58,628 nucleotides of DNA from Mycobacterium asiaticum. GTDB taxonomy: Bacteria > Actinomycetota > Actinomycetes > Mycobacteriales > Mycobacteriaceae. The position numbers and the translations under genes are program-made. The notes under the pieces were generated by a model. It was not told the origin of the DNA. It was given only the letters and a program-made list of their open reading frames with translations, and did no database searches. The DNA lies in NCBI RefSeq assembly GCF_001673315.1, contig NZ_LZLQ01000147.1, positions 1-58,628 on the forward strand. The letters run 5' to 3'. Of this stretch, positions 25,509 to 33,278 are shown piece after piece. Within the stretch, counting starts at the first letter, position 1, and each line of letters starts with the position of its first letter.

Positions 25509-26591
25509 CTAACCCGTTGTCTGCAACAGGGCCATCGGTCCGAGGGTGATCAGGGCACCCACCGCCACCGCGATCAACGTGCTGCCGATGTCCTCGGTTT
25601 TGCGGACCACCCGCACCCCGACCACCAATCCCAGGATGACAAGCACCGACAGCACCAGGGCAACAATGGAGTTCCACCGCCACAGTTGGTCGAAGGCGAT
25701 GAACAAGCCGGCCCCGAAGACCACCGCGAGAATCGACTGCAACACCGTCACCAGGCCGGCGCCGATCGCGGCCAGTCTGTCCCGCGAGCGCGTTTGCCGC
25801 GCTGAGCGGTCGGATTCCAGCTCGGGTTCTTCAGCGTCCTCTTCGAACAGTTCGGGCAGCTCGCCGCGTCGCCGGGCCACCTCGTCGGCAATGGACTGCC
25901 CACCGAACAACGTGTGTTCGGCGTCGTCGTCGGATCCGTGCAGATACGAACGCACGTAAGCCGAATCCTCGACAGAAGTTTCGGCTTCGCGTACCTCGCT
26001 GTCCATGACGTCCACCGAGGCGTCTGTGTAGTGCCCGACCGGGTCTGGACTCATGCCCTCCGCGCCGGACTGCTGCTCCTGGGCGTCGACGACGTCCAAG
26101 TGACGCAGGGGCCGTGGGTACTCGCTGCGCTCGGGTCCGCCTTTGCGTTTGCCGATCGGTTCTGACTTCGGCCAGCGGGGCTCGGGTTCGGACCAGTACA
26201 GGGACTTGGTTTCCGGTCCGGCGTCAGCTGGTGGCTGTTCGATGTCGGCAGGGGCCTCGACCGCTGGCGCGGGCGCCACGACAGATTCAGGCTCGACGGC
26301 GGATTCGGGTTCGACGGCTTCGGGTTCGACGGCAGATTCGGGTTCGACGGCAGGTTCGGCTTTGGCGGCGGGTTCGGCTGGGGCCACTGCGGGCGCCGGG
26401 CGGGCGGCCTCTTCGTGGCGGTCGTCCCGGATGATCGGAATTTCGCCGGTCAGCTCGGCGACGCTGATCGAATCGTCACCGCGACGGCGGCGCCGCCGCC
26501 GGGTGACTGCCGGGGCGCCGATGGTTCCATTCCTGGCCAGCAGCTCGGCGACCGAGATCTGCTTGGTCTCCTCGGAATCTGGTCCCGTCAT
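25509..26591 (-). CDS. Membrane protein with acidic repeat region, Rv0497-like
   Basis: A 360-residue protein. The N-terminal two thirds are hydrophilic and contain Pro/Glu/Ala-rich VEPESA-type repeats (about residues 78-103). The last 90 residues hold three membrane spans (about 272-295, 302-322, 334-355). The N-terminal 60 residues include TRRRRRRRGDDSISVAELT, a pattern found twice in part as ISVAEL. It overlaps ppx1 by 4 bases (ATGA), so it is coupled to it. I recall the M. tuberculosis protein as shorter (about 310 residues), which the repeat region would explain. Function unknown. Confidence 0.82.
   Translation of the reverse strand: MTGPDSEETKQISVAELLARNGTIGAPAVTRRRRRRRGDDSISVAELTGEIPIIRDDRHEEAARPAPAVAPAEPAAKAEPAVEPESAVEPEAVEPESAVEPESVVAPAPAVEAPADIEQPPADAGPETKSLYWSEPEPRWPKSEPIGKRKGGPERSEYPRPLRHLDVVDAQEQQSGAEGMSPDPVGHYTDASVDVMDSEVREAETSVEDSAYVRSYLHGSDDDAEHTLFGGQSIADEVARRRGELPELFEEDAEEPELESDRSARQTRSRDRLAAIGAGLVTVLQSILAVVFGAGLFIAFDQLWRWNSIVALVLSVLVILGLVVGVRVVRKTEDIGSTLIAVAVGALITLGPMALLQTTG
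26283..26360. repeat. Tandem repeat coding VEPESA-type units
   Basis: Four to five degenerate copies of about 15-18 bases (core GATTCGGGTTCGACGGC on the plus strand) inside the Rv0497-like gene. They keep the reading frame and encode the Val-Glu-Pro-Glu-Ser-Ala repeats. Confidence 0.8.
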
Positions 26592-27607
26592 GCTTTGCTG
26601 CCTCTCGATCGGTTGGGCGCGGTCCGATCAACCAACTGACCTCCAGCATTGCGCACCGGGGTCTCCATGAGCGCGGTTCCGTCGGCTTCACTGTCGAGTT
26701 TGCGCAGAATGAGACCTTCCCGTAGCGCCCACGGGCAGATATCCACCGCTTCGATTGACAGCGCTCGCATGCTCGCCTCCGCTACCAGAGCACCCGCCAC
26801 GATCTGCGGCGCGCGCTCGGCGCTCACTCCTTCCAGTTCTGCCCGGTCAGCGGTCGTCATCCTAGAGATGAAAGATATGAGTTGTCTGAGGCCGTTGGCC
26901 GTCAGCGTCCGCTTCACGTTCGGGCCCGCAGCCGATGGCGCCGCGCCGGTCAGCCGCGCCAAGGACCGGAAAGTCTTCGACGTGGCGACGGCCAGGTCGG
27001 GCGCACCGGCGTCCAGGACCGTGGCGCTGGGCTCGGCGAGCTCGGCGTCCAGCCAGTCGCGCAGCATCGCCACCCGCCGCCGCCCGGGCGGGTCGTCGGA
27101 CAACCATTCGCGGGTCAGCCGCCCGGCCCCCAGCGGCAGGGACAGCGCCACGTCGGGCTCCTCGTCCACCCCGCTGGACACCTCCAGCGACCCGCCGCCG
27201 ATGTCGAGGTTGATGATTCGTCCCGCGCTCCACCCGAACCAGCGCCGGACCGCCAGGAAGGTCAGGCGGGATTCGTCGACGCCGCGCAGCACCTGAAGCT
27301 CGACGCCGGTCTCCTTGCGCACCCGGGACAGCACGTCGTCGGAATTCTCGGCGTCGCGCACCGCGGACGTGGCGAAAGCCATCAGCTCGGCACATCCCGA
27401 GCTGACCGCGATCTTGGCGAACTCGTCGATCGTGGAGATCAGCTTGTCCGCGCCGCGCTTGGTGATCTTGCCGTCGCTATCGGTGGCCTCGGCCAGCCGC
27501 AGGGTGGCTTTGGTCGAGCTCATCGGGGCCGGACATCCGCCCCGATGCGCGTCGACCACTAATAGATGGACCGTGTTGCTACCCACGTCCAGGACGCCCA
27601 ATCGCAC
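26588..27607 (-). CDS. ppx1: Exopolyphosphatase
   Basis: A 339-residue member of the Ppx/GppA family in the ASKHA fold. Blocks: GVLDVGSNTVHLLVVDA (phosphate 1), MAFATSAVRDAENS, and INLDIGGGSLEVS (phosphate 2). In M. tuberculosis this protein (Rv0496) degrades short-chain polyphosphate. GTG 27607 is chosen because it gives the usual MRLGVLDVGS start; the frame's first codon is a TTG one residue upstream. It is the first gene of a long minus-strand run towards proC and galE2. Confidence 0.93.
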   Translation of the reverse strand: MRLGVLDVGSNTVHLLVVDAHRGGCPAPMSSTKATLRLAEATDSDGKITKRGADKLISTIDEFAKIAVSSGCAELMAFATSAVRDAENSDDVLSRVRKETGVELQVLRGVDESRLTFLAVRRWFGWSAGRIINLDIGGGSLEVSSGVDEEPDVALSLPLGAGRLTREWLSDDPPGRRRVAMLRDWLDAELAEPSATVLDAGAPDLAVATSKTFRSLARLTGAAPSAAGPNVKRTLTANGLRQLISFISRMTTADRAELEGVSAERAPQIVAGALVAEASMRALSIEAVDICPWALREGLILRKLDSEADGTALMETPVRNAGGQLVDRTAPNRSRGSKA

Positions 27608-27736
27608 CAACCAAAACTAGCCGGAATGACGGTGCGCTCCGCTCGCGGCCCGCAGCCAGGCCCACCGCCGGGCGTGGCGACTCGCGCTGGACGGCGAAGC
27701 CGGTAGCCGCCGGAATACTGGACTAACGTTGCAACC

Positions 27737-28516
27737 GTGGAGAACTCGCGGCCCGGGCAAGAGGTCGAACTGGATTTCGCCCGGGAATGGGTGGAGTTCT
27801 ACGACCCTGACAATCCCGAACACCTGATTGCAGCCGACATGACCTGGCTGCTGTCGCACTGGACCTGCGTGTTTGGCACACCCGCCTGCCAGGGCACCGT
27901 GGCGGGCCGCCCGGACGACGGGTGCTGCTCGCACGGCGCGTTCCTCTCCGACGACGACGACCGCGCCCGGTTGGACGACGCGGTGAAGAAGCTGACCAGC
28001 GAGGACTGGCAGTTCCGCGACAAAGGCCTGGGCCGCAAGGGGTATCTGGAGCTCGATGAGCATGAAGGCGAGCAGCAATACCGCACCCGCAAGTACAAGA
28101 ACGCCTGCGTTTTCCTGAACCGGCCCGGCTTCCCCGGCGGCGTCGGCTGTGCCCTGCACAGCAAAGCCCTGAAGCTCGGTGTGCCGCCGCTGACCATGAA
28201 ACCCGACGTCTGCTGGCAGTTGCCGATCCGGCGTAGCCAGGACTGGGTGACGCGGCCGGACGGCTCCGAGATCCTCAAGACCACGCTGACCGAATACGAC
28301 CGCCGCGGCTGGGGCTCGGGAGGTGCTGACCTGCATTGGTACTGCACCGGAGATCCGGCCGCCCATGTCGGCGCACTGCAGGTCTGGCAAAGCCTCGCCG
28401 ACGAATTGACCGAGCTGCTCGGCGAGAAGGCCTATGCCGAGCTGGCCGCAATGTGCAAGCGGCGCAGCCAATTAGGGCTCATCGCGGTGCATCCCGCGAC
28501 TCGCGCGGCCCGGTAG
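27737..28516 (+). CDS. Cys-rich conserved protein, Rv0495c-like
   Basis: A 259-residue soluble protein without signal peptide or membrane span. It has nine cysteines. Four lie close together (Cys44, Cys51, Cys63, Cys64) with His66, in WTCVFGTPAC and GCCSHG; others are in NACVFLN, GGVGCALH, DVCWQLP, YCTG and MCKRR. The pattern suggests a metal or Fe-S site, but I cannot assign one. In M. tuberculosis Rv0495c has been tied to redox homeostasis. GTG 27737 is the start. Its 3' end overlaps the convergent FadR-like regulator gene by 38 bases. Confidence 0.8.
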   Translation: MENSRPGQEVELDFAREWVEFYDPDNPEHLIAADMTWLLSHWTCVFGTPACQGTVAGRPDDGCCSHGAFLSDDDDRARLDDAVKKLTSEDWQFRDKGLGRKGYLELDEHEGEQQYRTRKYKNACVFLNRPGFPGGVGCALHSKALKLGVPPLTMKPDVCWQLPIRRSQDWVTRPDGSEILKTTLTEYDRRGWGSGGADLHWYCTGDPAAHVGALQVWQSLADELTELLGEKAYAELAAMCKRRSQLGLIAVHPATRAAR

Positions 28517-29246
28517 CGCGCTCGTCGGCATCGCCACCTCCCGGGTAGGCCAGCATCATCCGCAGCGCGCTGGCGTTGAGGTAGGTCTCGACGGCGGCGG
28601 CCGCGGCCGCGGCATCTCCCGCCCGCACCGGCTCCGTGATCGCTTGCAGGTCCGACATGACCGCCCCAGCGTCGGTGTAAGCCTCGGTGAGCTCGTGTTC
28701 GCGGCCGCCGAAGGCATCCTCCACCCAGCGATATAGCAAACCCAGCGCGCGGTTGCGGGTGCTGCGTATGAGTACCCGGAAGAACGCGAGGTCGGCCGCC
28801 TGGCGCGCGGCGGCGGTGTCGGTTTCTCCCACCGCCGCCAGCGCGGCGGTCAAGGCCTCGCCATCCTCGGCGGTGCCCCGCTGAGCCGCCAACCGACCGA
28901 TCAGCGGACCCAGCGCCGCACGGATCTCGAGCAACTCGGCCAAGAATCCGGGTCCCAGCTTGCGCACCAGCGCCTCCACCACAGCCGGATGGGTCAGGCC
29001 CTCTGGGTCACACACCACGCTGCCGCTGCCGTGCCGGACTTCGATCAGACCCATCTGCTGCACTCGCGCCAAACCCTGCCGCAACGAGGTGCGATTCACT
29101 CCGAGCTGCTCTGCGAGTTCCCGTTCCGGCGGCAGCGTCGATCCCGGCGGAAACACCCCGTCGAGGATGGCGTCCGCGATCGACGCGGCGATCTGCTCGT
29201 CGACGCGCTGCCGATCCGGGGGCGAAATACGACTCGATTGGTTCAT
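28479..29246 (-). CDS. GntR-family FadR-like regulator, Rv0494-like
   Basis: A 255-residue regulator. The N-terminal winged helix (residues about 15-80) includes GVFPPGSTLPPERELAEQLG and VNRTSLRQGLARVQQMGLI; the rest is an all-helical FadR-type ligand domain with a possible metal/acyl-binding site. M. tuberculosis Rv0494 is described as a starvation-induced, autoregulated, fatty-acyl-responsive repressor. ATG 29246 gives MNQSSRISPPDRQ; a GTG at 29297 would extend into the divergent gene. A palindrome lies over the start. It probably controls the divergent GMC oxidoreductase cassette. Confidence 0.86.
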   Translation of the reverse strand: MNQSSRISPPDRQRVDEQIAASIADAILDGVFPPGSTLPPERELAEQLGVNRTSLRQGLARVQQMGLIEVRHGSGSVVCDPEGLTHPAVVEALVRKLGPGFLAELLEIRAALGPLIGRLAAQRGTAEDGEALTAALAAVGETDTAAARQAADLAFFRVLIRSTRNRALGLLYRWVEDAFGGREHELTEAYTDAGAVMSDLQAITEPVRAGDAAAAAAAVETYLNASALRMMLAYPGGGDADERATGPRESRDAPR

Positions 29247-29259
29247 TGGCTCAACCAAT
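29237..29259. promoter_or_regulatory. Candidate operator of the FadR-like regulator
   Basis: ATTGGTT at 29237-29243 and AACCAAT at 29253-29259 form a 7-base inverted repeat; a second ATTGG at 29245-29249 makes an inner palindrome TTGG-CTCAA-CCAA. GntR/FadR repressors favour TGG-x-ACCA-like sites. It covers the start region of the regulator gene and lies 33 bases before the preferred start of the divergent cassette, as expected for autoregulation. Confidence 0.55.
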
Positions 29260-29291
29260 ATAGTATGTTCGCTGTGACGAAGGGAACAGCG

Positions 29292-30242
29292 GTGCACAGC
29301 GAATTGCTCTCAGCGGCGAACCCGCGCTGGCGGGGTAAGCCCGGACGGCTGGAAATCTGGTACTCGACGCTGTCGGATCCGGCGACGAGCGCCGGTTTGT
29401 GGGTGCATTGCGAAACGGTGGCCCCGACCGACGGAGCGCCGTACGCCCTGGGCTGGGCCACCTGGTTTCCGCCCGCCGGGCCGCCTCGCACCGAACGATT
29501 CGGCCCCGAACCCGTCCAACCCGCGTCCGGCCCGGACTGGTTCCACGCGGTAGGCGCTGTGGTGGGACCGGAAAAGTTGGCCGGGCGCGCAGGATCGCTC
29601 GCTTGGGAACTGTCCTGGAAGGACACCTCGGCTCCGTTGTGGACGTTCCCGCGCTTGGCCTGGGAGCGCGAGTTGCTGCCCGGCGCCCAAGTCGTGCTCG
29701 CGCCCACGGCGGATTTCACCGGTTCGCTGACCGTGGACGACGCCGCCGTTGCCGTCGACAACTGGCGGGGCAACGTCGCCCACATCTACGGGCATGGCAA
29801 CGCCAAACGCTGGGCCTGGGTGCACGCCGACCTCGGCGACGGCGACGTGCTGGAAGCCGTCGCCGCGGTCTCGCACAAGCCTGGACTGAACCGCCTGGCA
29901 CCGCTGGCGTTCGTTCGTTTCCGAATTGACGGAAAAGATTGGCCCGCAAGCAATTTACCGTCGCTACGGATGCGGACCCGGCTTGGTCTGCAGCACTGGC
30001 AGTTGGAAGGCCGCATCGGGCGCCGGGACGTGTTGATCCGGGTGGATCAACCCCCGCAGCGGTGCGTGAGCCTGGAATACACCGATCCGGACGGCGCCAA
30101 GTGCGTCTGCACCAACACCGAGCAGGCCGACGTCTACATCGAGCTCGGCGACCGCCGGTGGGCGGTGCAGGGCACCGGCCATGCCGAAGTCGGCCTTCGT
30201 GGCAACCAGGCTCCCCCGATCAACGAGAGGACACGCCAATGA
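29292..30242 (+). CDS. Beta-rich lipid-modifying-like protein, Rv0493c-like
   Basis: About 316 residues, soluble, with no signal peptide. Blocks such as RGKPGRLEIWYSTL, WATWFPPAG, AHIYGHGNAKRWAWVHADL and DWPASNLPS alternate Trp-rich strands, recalling the lipocalin-like fold of tocopherol cyclase/AttH-type proteins; this is a resemblance only. GTG 29292 is chosen because GAAGGGA lies about 6 bases upstream; ATG 29265 in the same frame would leave only 18 bases to the divergent regulator start. It ends in an ATGA overlap with the next gene. Confidence 0.7.
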   Translation: MHSELLSAANPRWRGKPGRLEIWYSTLSDPATSAGLWVHCETVAPTDGAPYALGWATWFPPAGPPRTERFGPEPVQPASGPDWFHAVGAVVGPEKLAGRAGSLAWELSWKDTSAPLWTFPRLAWERELLPGAQVVLAPTADFTGSLTVDDAAVAVDNWRGNVAHIYGHGNAKRWAWVHADLGDGDVLEAVAAVSHKPGLNRLAPLAFVRFRIDGKDWPASNLPSLRMRTRLGLQHWQLEGRIGRRDVLIRVDQPPQRCVSLEYTDPDGAKCVCTNTEQADVYIELGDRRWAVQGTGHAEVGLRGNQAPPINERTRQ

Positions 30243-30580
30243 GTTTCGCATTGGACCCGCCGCTGCTGTTCGCCTCCGGAGTGCTCATCGAGCGTCGTAT
30301 CCCGGCACAGCGCCGCGACGTCGTCGAAGCAGCCGTCATGGGCGTATTTTTCGCCGGGTCGTTCGGTTTGTACAACAACGTGCCCGGCCTCGGCTTCCTG
30401 TGGCGTCCGTTCCGCGCGCAGAACGGACGCGATTTCATGTGGAACAGCGGCGTTTTCGACGTCGAGACCGACAAAGCCGAATGGCCGTTGCACGCGGCGG
30501 CCGGCGGCATTTTCGCGACCTACCCCTTCTTTTTGAAGCTCGGGCGCGGTGTCGGGCGATTGCTGTCCGCGCGTTCATGA
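30239..30580 (+). CDS. Small membrane-associated protein, Rv0492A-like
   Basis: A 113-residue protein with two weakly hydrophobic segments (about residues 28-48 and 85-105). The sequence LYNNVPGLGFLWRPFRAQNGRDFMWNSG is quoted in part as GFLWRPFRAQNGRDFMWNSG. It overlaps the preceding gene and the following GMC gene by 4 bases each (ATGA), and GAGAGGA precedes its ATG. The tight coupling on both sides says it works with its neighbours, perhaps as a membrane tether or small subunit (inference). Confidence 0.78.
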   Translation: MSFALDPPLLFASGVLIERRIPAQRRDVVEAAVMGVFFAGSFGLYNNVPGLGFLWRPFRAQNGRDFMWNSGVFDVETDKAEWPLHAAAGGIFATYPFFLKLGRGVGRLLSARS

Positions 30581-32436
30581 GCCGATTGGCAGCACGCGCG
30601 ACCGCCTCGTTCGGTACCGCACTGCTCCCCGAGGAGCACGGCGGGCCGTCCCCGGACCAGTTCGCCACACGCGTCGACCGGTATCTCGACCGGATGCCGG
30701 CCACCTCGCGGCTGGCGGTGCGCGCCGGGCTCTTCTCGCTGGCCGCGGCCAGCTACCTCACCACGGGCCGCTCGCTGAGCCGGCTCGGCCCCGCCGAACG
30801 CGAACAGGTGCTGCGTCGCATCGCGGCACTCAGCGCTGATGCGGGCGCCGCGGTGGAAGGCATGAAGGTGATCGCGTTGCTGGCCAACGGCGCCGACAGC
30901 TACGCAGCCGAACTGCTGGCCCGCGCCCAGCGCGACGACGTGGTCCGCCCGGACGCAGCGTTAGACGTCACCCCCGCAGCCGAGAGTGCATCCGTCCTCA
31001 CCGCCGATGCGGTGATCGTCGGCTCGGGAGCCGGCGGCGCGATGGTCGCCCGCACCCTGGCCCGGGCCGGCCTGAATGTCGTTGTCCTGGAAGAGGGTCG
31101 GCGCTGGACGGTAGAAGATTTCCGCAACACGCACCCGATCGATCGGTACGCCGGGTTGTATCGCGGAGCCGGGGCGACCGTCGCGCTGGGACGACCCGCG
31201 GTGGTGTTGCCGATGGGCCGGGCGGTCGGGGGCACCACCGTGGTGAATTCGGGCACCTGTTTCCGCCCGCCACTGGGCGTCCAGCGGCGCTGGCGCGACG
31301 ACTTCGGCCTGACCCTGGCCGATCCGGATAGATTCGGCTGCCACCTCGACGAGGTCGAGCGCACCCTGCAGGTGGCGCCTGCGCGTCGTGACGTCATGGG
31401 CCGCAATGGCAACCTGCTGCTGGACGCTGCGGGGTCGCTGGGTTGGCAGGCGGCGCCGATCCCGCGCAACGCGCCGGGCTGCGAGGGTTGCTGCCAATGC
31501 GCCATCGGGTGTCCGCACAACGCCAAGTTCGGTGTTCACCTCAACGCGTTGCCCCAGGCCTGTGCGGCCGGAGCACGCATCATCTCGCAGGCCCGCGTCG
31601 AGCGGGTGCTGCATTCGAACGGGCGCGCTCGCGGGGTGCGCGCCCGTCGGTCGGACGGCACTGCGATCGACGTCCTGGCCGACACCGTGGTGATAGCCGC
31701 GGGTGCCACCGAGACACCGGTGTTGTTGCGGCGCAGCGGCCTCGGCAGGCATCCGCGGCTGGGCCGCAACTTGGCGCTGCACCCGGCGACGATGCTCGCC
31801 GGCCGCTTCGACGAGGATGTCTACGCCTGGCGGGGCATCCTGCAGAGCGCCGCGGTCCACGAATTGCACGAGTCCGACGGCGTGCTGATCGAAGCGACGT
31901 CGACACCGCCCGGCATGGGCTCGATGGTCTTTCCCGGTTACGGCGCCGAACTGCTCAGCTGGCTCGACCGGGCACCTCAGATCGCGACGTTCGGCGCCAT
32001 GGTGGCCGACGCGGGCGTCGGCTCGGTGTTGTCGGTGCGCGGCGAGACGCTGGTGCGCTACGACATTGCCAAGGCCGACATCGCCAAGTTGCGGGTGGCG
32101 TTGGAGGCCATTGGCCGGTTGCTCTTCGCGGCGGGCGCGGTGGAAGTGCTCACCGGGTTGCCCGGTGCGATGACGGTGCGCTCCATGCCCGAGCTACGGG
32201 AAGTACTGGCCCGCAGCAATCCGCGCAGCCTGCACCTGGCTGCGTTTCATCCAACCGGCACCGCGGCCGCCGGCTCCGATGCGCAGGTGTGTCCGGTCGA
32301 CTCGGCCGGCCGGCTGCGCGGCGTCGATGGAGTGTGGGTGGCCGACGCGTCGATCCTGCCCAGCTGCCCTGAGGTGAATCCGCAGCTGTCGATCATGGCG
32401 ATGGCGTTGGCCGTGGCCGGCGAGATCACTGGATGA
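30577..32436 (+). CDS. GMC-family FAD oxidoreductase, Rv0492c-like
   Basis: A 619-residue flavoprotein. An N-terminal helical region of about 145 residues precedes the FAD loop AVIVGSGAGGAMVARTLARAG (21 residues across; core GSGAGGA). GMC features follow: LPMGRAVGGTTVVNSGTCFRPP (core GRAVGGTTVVNSGT), a Cys-rich segment GCEGCCQCAIGCPHNAK, and the C-terminal HPTGTAA...NPQLSIMAMALA. The family oxidises alcohols and sterols. ATG 30577 overlaps the upstream stop (ATGA). A long frame upstream of that ATG is ignored, as it lies over the two previous genes. The substrate is unknown; a lipid or steroid is plausible given the FadR-like control. Confidence 0.87.
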   Translation: MSRLAARATASFGTALLPEEHGGPSPDQFATRVDRYLDRMPATSRLAVRAGLFSLAAASYLTTGRSLSRLGPAEREQVLRRIAALSADAGAAVEGMKVIALLANGADSYAAELLARAQRDDVVRPDAALDVTPAAESASVLTADAVIVGSGAGGAMVARTLARAGLNVVVLEEGRRWTVEDFRNTHPIDRYAGLYRGAGATVALGRPAVVLPMGRAVGGTTVVNSGTCFRPPLGVQRRWRDDFGLTLADPDRFGCHLDEVERTLQVAPARRDVMGRNGNLLLDAAGSLGWQAAPIPRNAPGCEGCCQCAIGCPHNAKFGVHLNALPQACAAGARIISQARVERVLHSNGRARGVRARRSDGTAIDVLADTVVIAAGATETPVLLRRSGLGRHPRLGRNLALHPATMLAGRFDEDVYAWRGILQSAAVHELHESDGVLIEATSTPPGMGSMVFPGYGAELLSWLDRAPQIATFGAMVADAGVGSVLSVRGETLVRYDIAKADIAKLRVALEAIGRLLFAAGAVEVLTGLPGAMTVRSMPELREVLARSNPRSLHLAAFHPTGTAAAGSDAQVCPVDSAGRLRGVDGVWVADASILPSCPEVNPQLSIMAMALAVAGEITG

Positions 32437-32488
32437 CGGGCGACGCCGACACCCGCAACTCGCTACCGGAGCCGCCCAACCGGCTGGG

Positions 32489-33172
32489 TTAACCCTCCAG
32501 CTTGTAGCCCAGCCCGCGCACGGTCACCAGGTGCACCGGGTTGGCCGGGTCCGCCTCGATCTTGGAGCGCAGCCGCTTGACGTGTACGTCGAGGGTTTTG
32601 GTGTCGCCGACGTAGTCCGCACCCCACACCCGGTCGATCAGCTGGCCACGGGTCAGCACCCGTCCGCTGTTGCGCATCAGGTATTCGAGTAAGTCGAACT
32701 CCTTGAGCGGCAACGTGATTGCGTCACCATTCACCGAGACGATGTGCCGCTCGACGTCCATGCGGACCGGGCCTGACTCGAGCACTCCGTCGCTGATCTC
32801 CGAGTCGTCGTCGCCGCCCCGGCGCAGCACCGCCCGGATCCGGGCGATCAGTTCGCGCGCGGAGTACGGCTTGGTGACATAGTCGTCGGCGCCCAACTCC
32901 AGACCGACCACCTTGTCGATCTCGCTGTCCCGGGCGGTAACCATGATCACCGGCACACCCGAGCGGGCACGCAGTTGCTTGCACACGTCGGTGCCCGACA
33001 TTCCCGGCAGCATCAGATCCAGCAGCACAATGTCGGCGCCGGCCCGGTCGAACTCGGCGAGCGCCGCGGGACCGTCGGTCACCACCGTGGCCTCGAAACC
33101 CTCTTTGCGCAGCAGGAATGCCAGCGGATCTGCCAGCGAACCCTCGTCTTCAACGATCAATACGCTTGTCAT
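32489..33172 (-). CDS. regX3: Response regulator RegX3
   Basis: A 227-residue OmpR/PhoB-type regulator. The receiver domain has the phospho-acceptor Asp in DIVLLDLMLPGMSG (near residue 52) and Lys in YVTKPYS; the winged helix holds LPLKEFDLLEYLMRNSGRVL and ends VRGLGYKLEG. It is the partner of SenX3 in the phosphate-starvation response. ATG 33172 is preceded by GGAGGAGG that lies in the MIRU unit, so the repeat supplies its ribosome binding site. Confidence 0.97.
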   Translation of the reverse strand: MTSVLIVEDEGSLADPLAFLLRKEGFEATVVTDGPAALAEFDRAGADIVLLDLMLPGMSGTDVCKQLRARSGVPVIMVTARDSEIDKVVGLELGADDYVTKPYSARELIARIRAVLRRGGDDDSEISDGVLESGPVRMDVERHIVSVNGDAITLPLKEFDLLEYLMRNSGRVLTRGQLIDRVWGADYVGDTKTLDVHVKRLRSKIEADPANPVHLVTVRGLGYKLEG

Positions 33173-33225
33173 CGGCGCACCTCCTCCTCATCGCTGCGCT
33201 CTGCATCGTCGTGTGCGCGGGTCAC
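33169..33225 (-). CDS. MIRU mini-ORF 2 (18 residues)
   Basis: GTG at 33225 overlaps the stop of mini-ORF 1 (GTGA). The product is MTRAHDDAERSDEEEVRR, differing from the first only at the last residue. Its TGA overlaps the ATG of regX3 (ATGA). Together the two frames give an unbroken chain of overlapping stops and starts from senX3 to regX3. Confidence 0.45.
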   Translation of the reverse strand: MTRAHDDAERSDEEEVRR

Positions 33226-33277
33226 TGGCGCACCTCCTCCTCATCGCTGCGCTCTGCATCGTCGTGTGCGCGGGTCA
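33172..33277 (-). repeat. Two tandem 53-bp MIRU-type units between senX3 and regX3
   Basis: Units at 33225-33277 and 33172-33224 (read on the minus strand in that order) are identical at 51 of 53 positions. The first begins on the TGA stop of senX3 and the second ends at the ATG of regX3. M. tuberculosis carries 77-bp and 53-bp mycobacterial interspersed repetitive units at this very spot. Each unit carries GATGAGGAGGAGG, which can act as a ribosome binding site. Confidence 0.95.
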
Positions 33278-33278
33278 T
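33222..33278 (-). CDS. MIRU mini-ORF 1 (18 residues)
   Basis: ATG at 33278 overlaps the senX3 stop (GATGA). The product is MTRAHDDAERSDEEEVRQ. Its TGA stop overlaps the GTG of the second mini-ORF. Likely a coupling device rather than a functional peptide, though translation would follow from ribosomes ending senX3. Confidence 0.45.
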   Translation of the reverse strand: MTRAHDDAERSDEEEVRQ

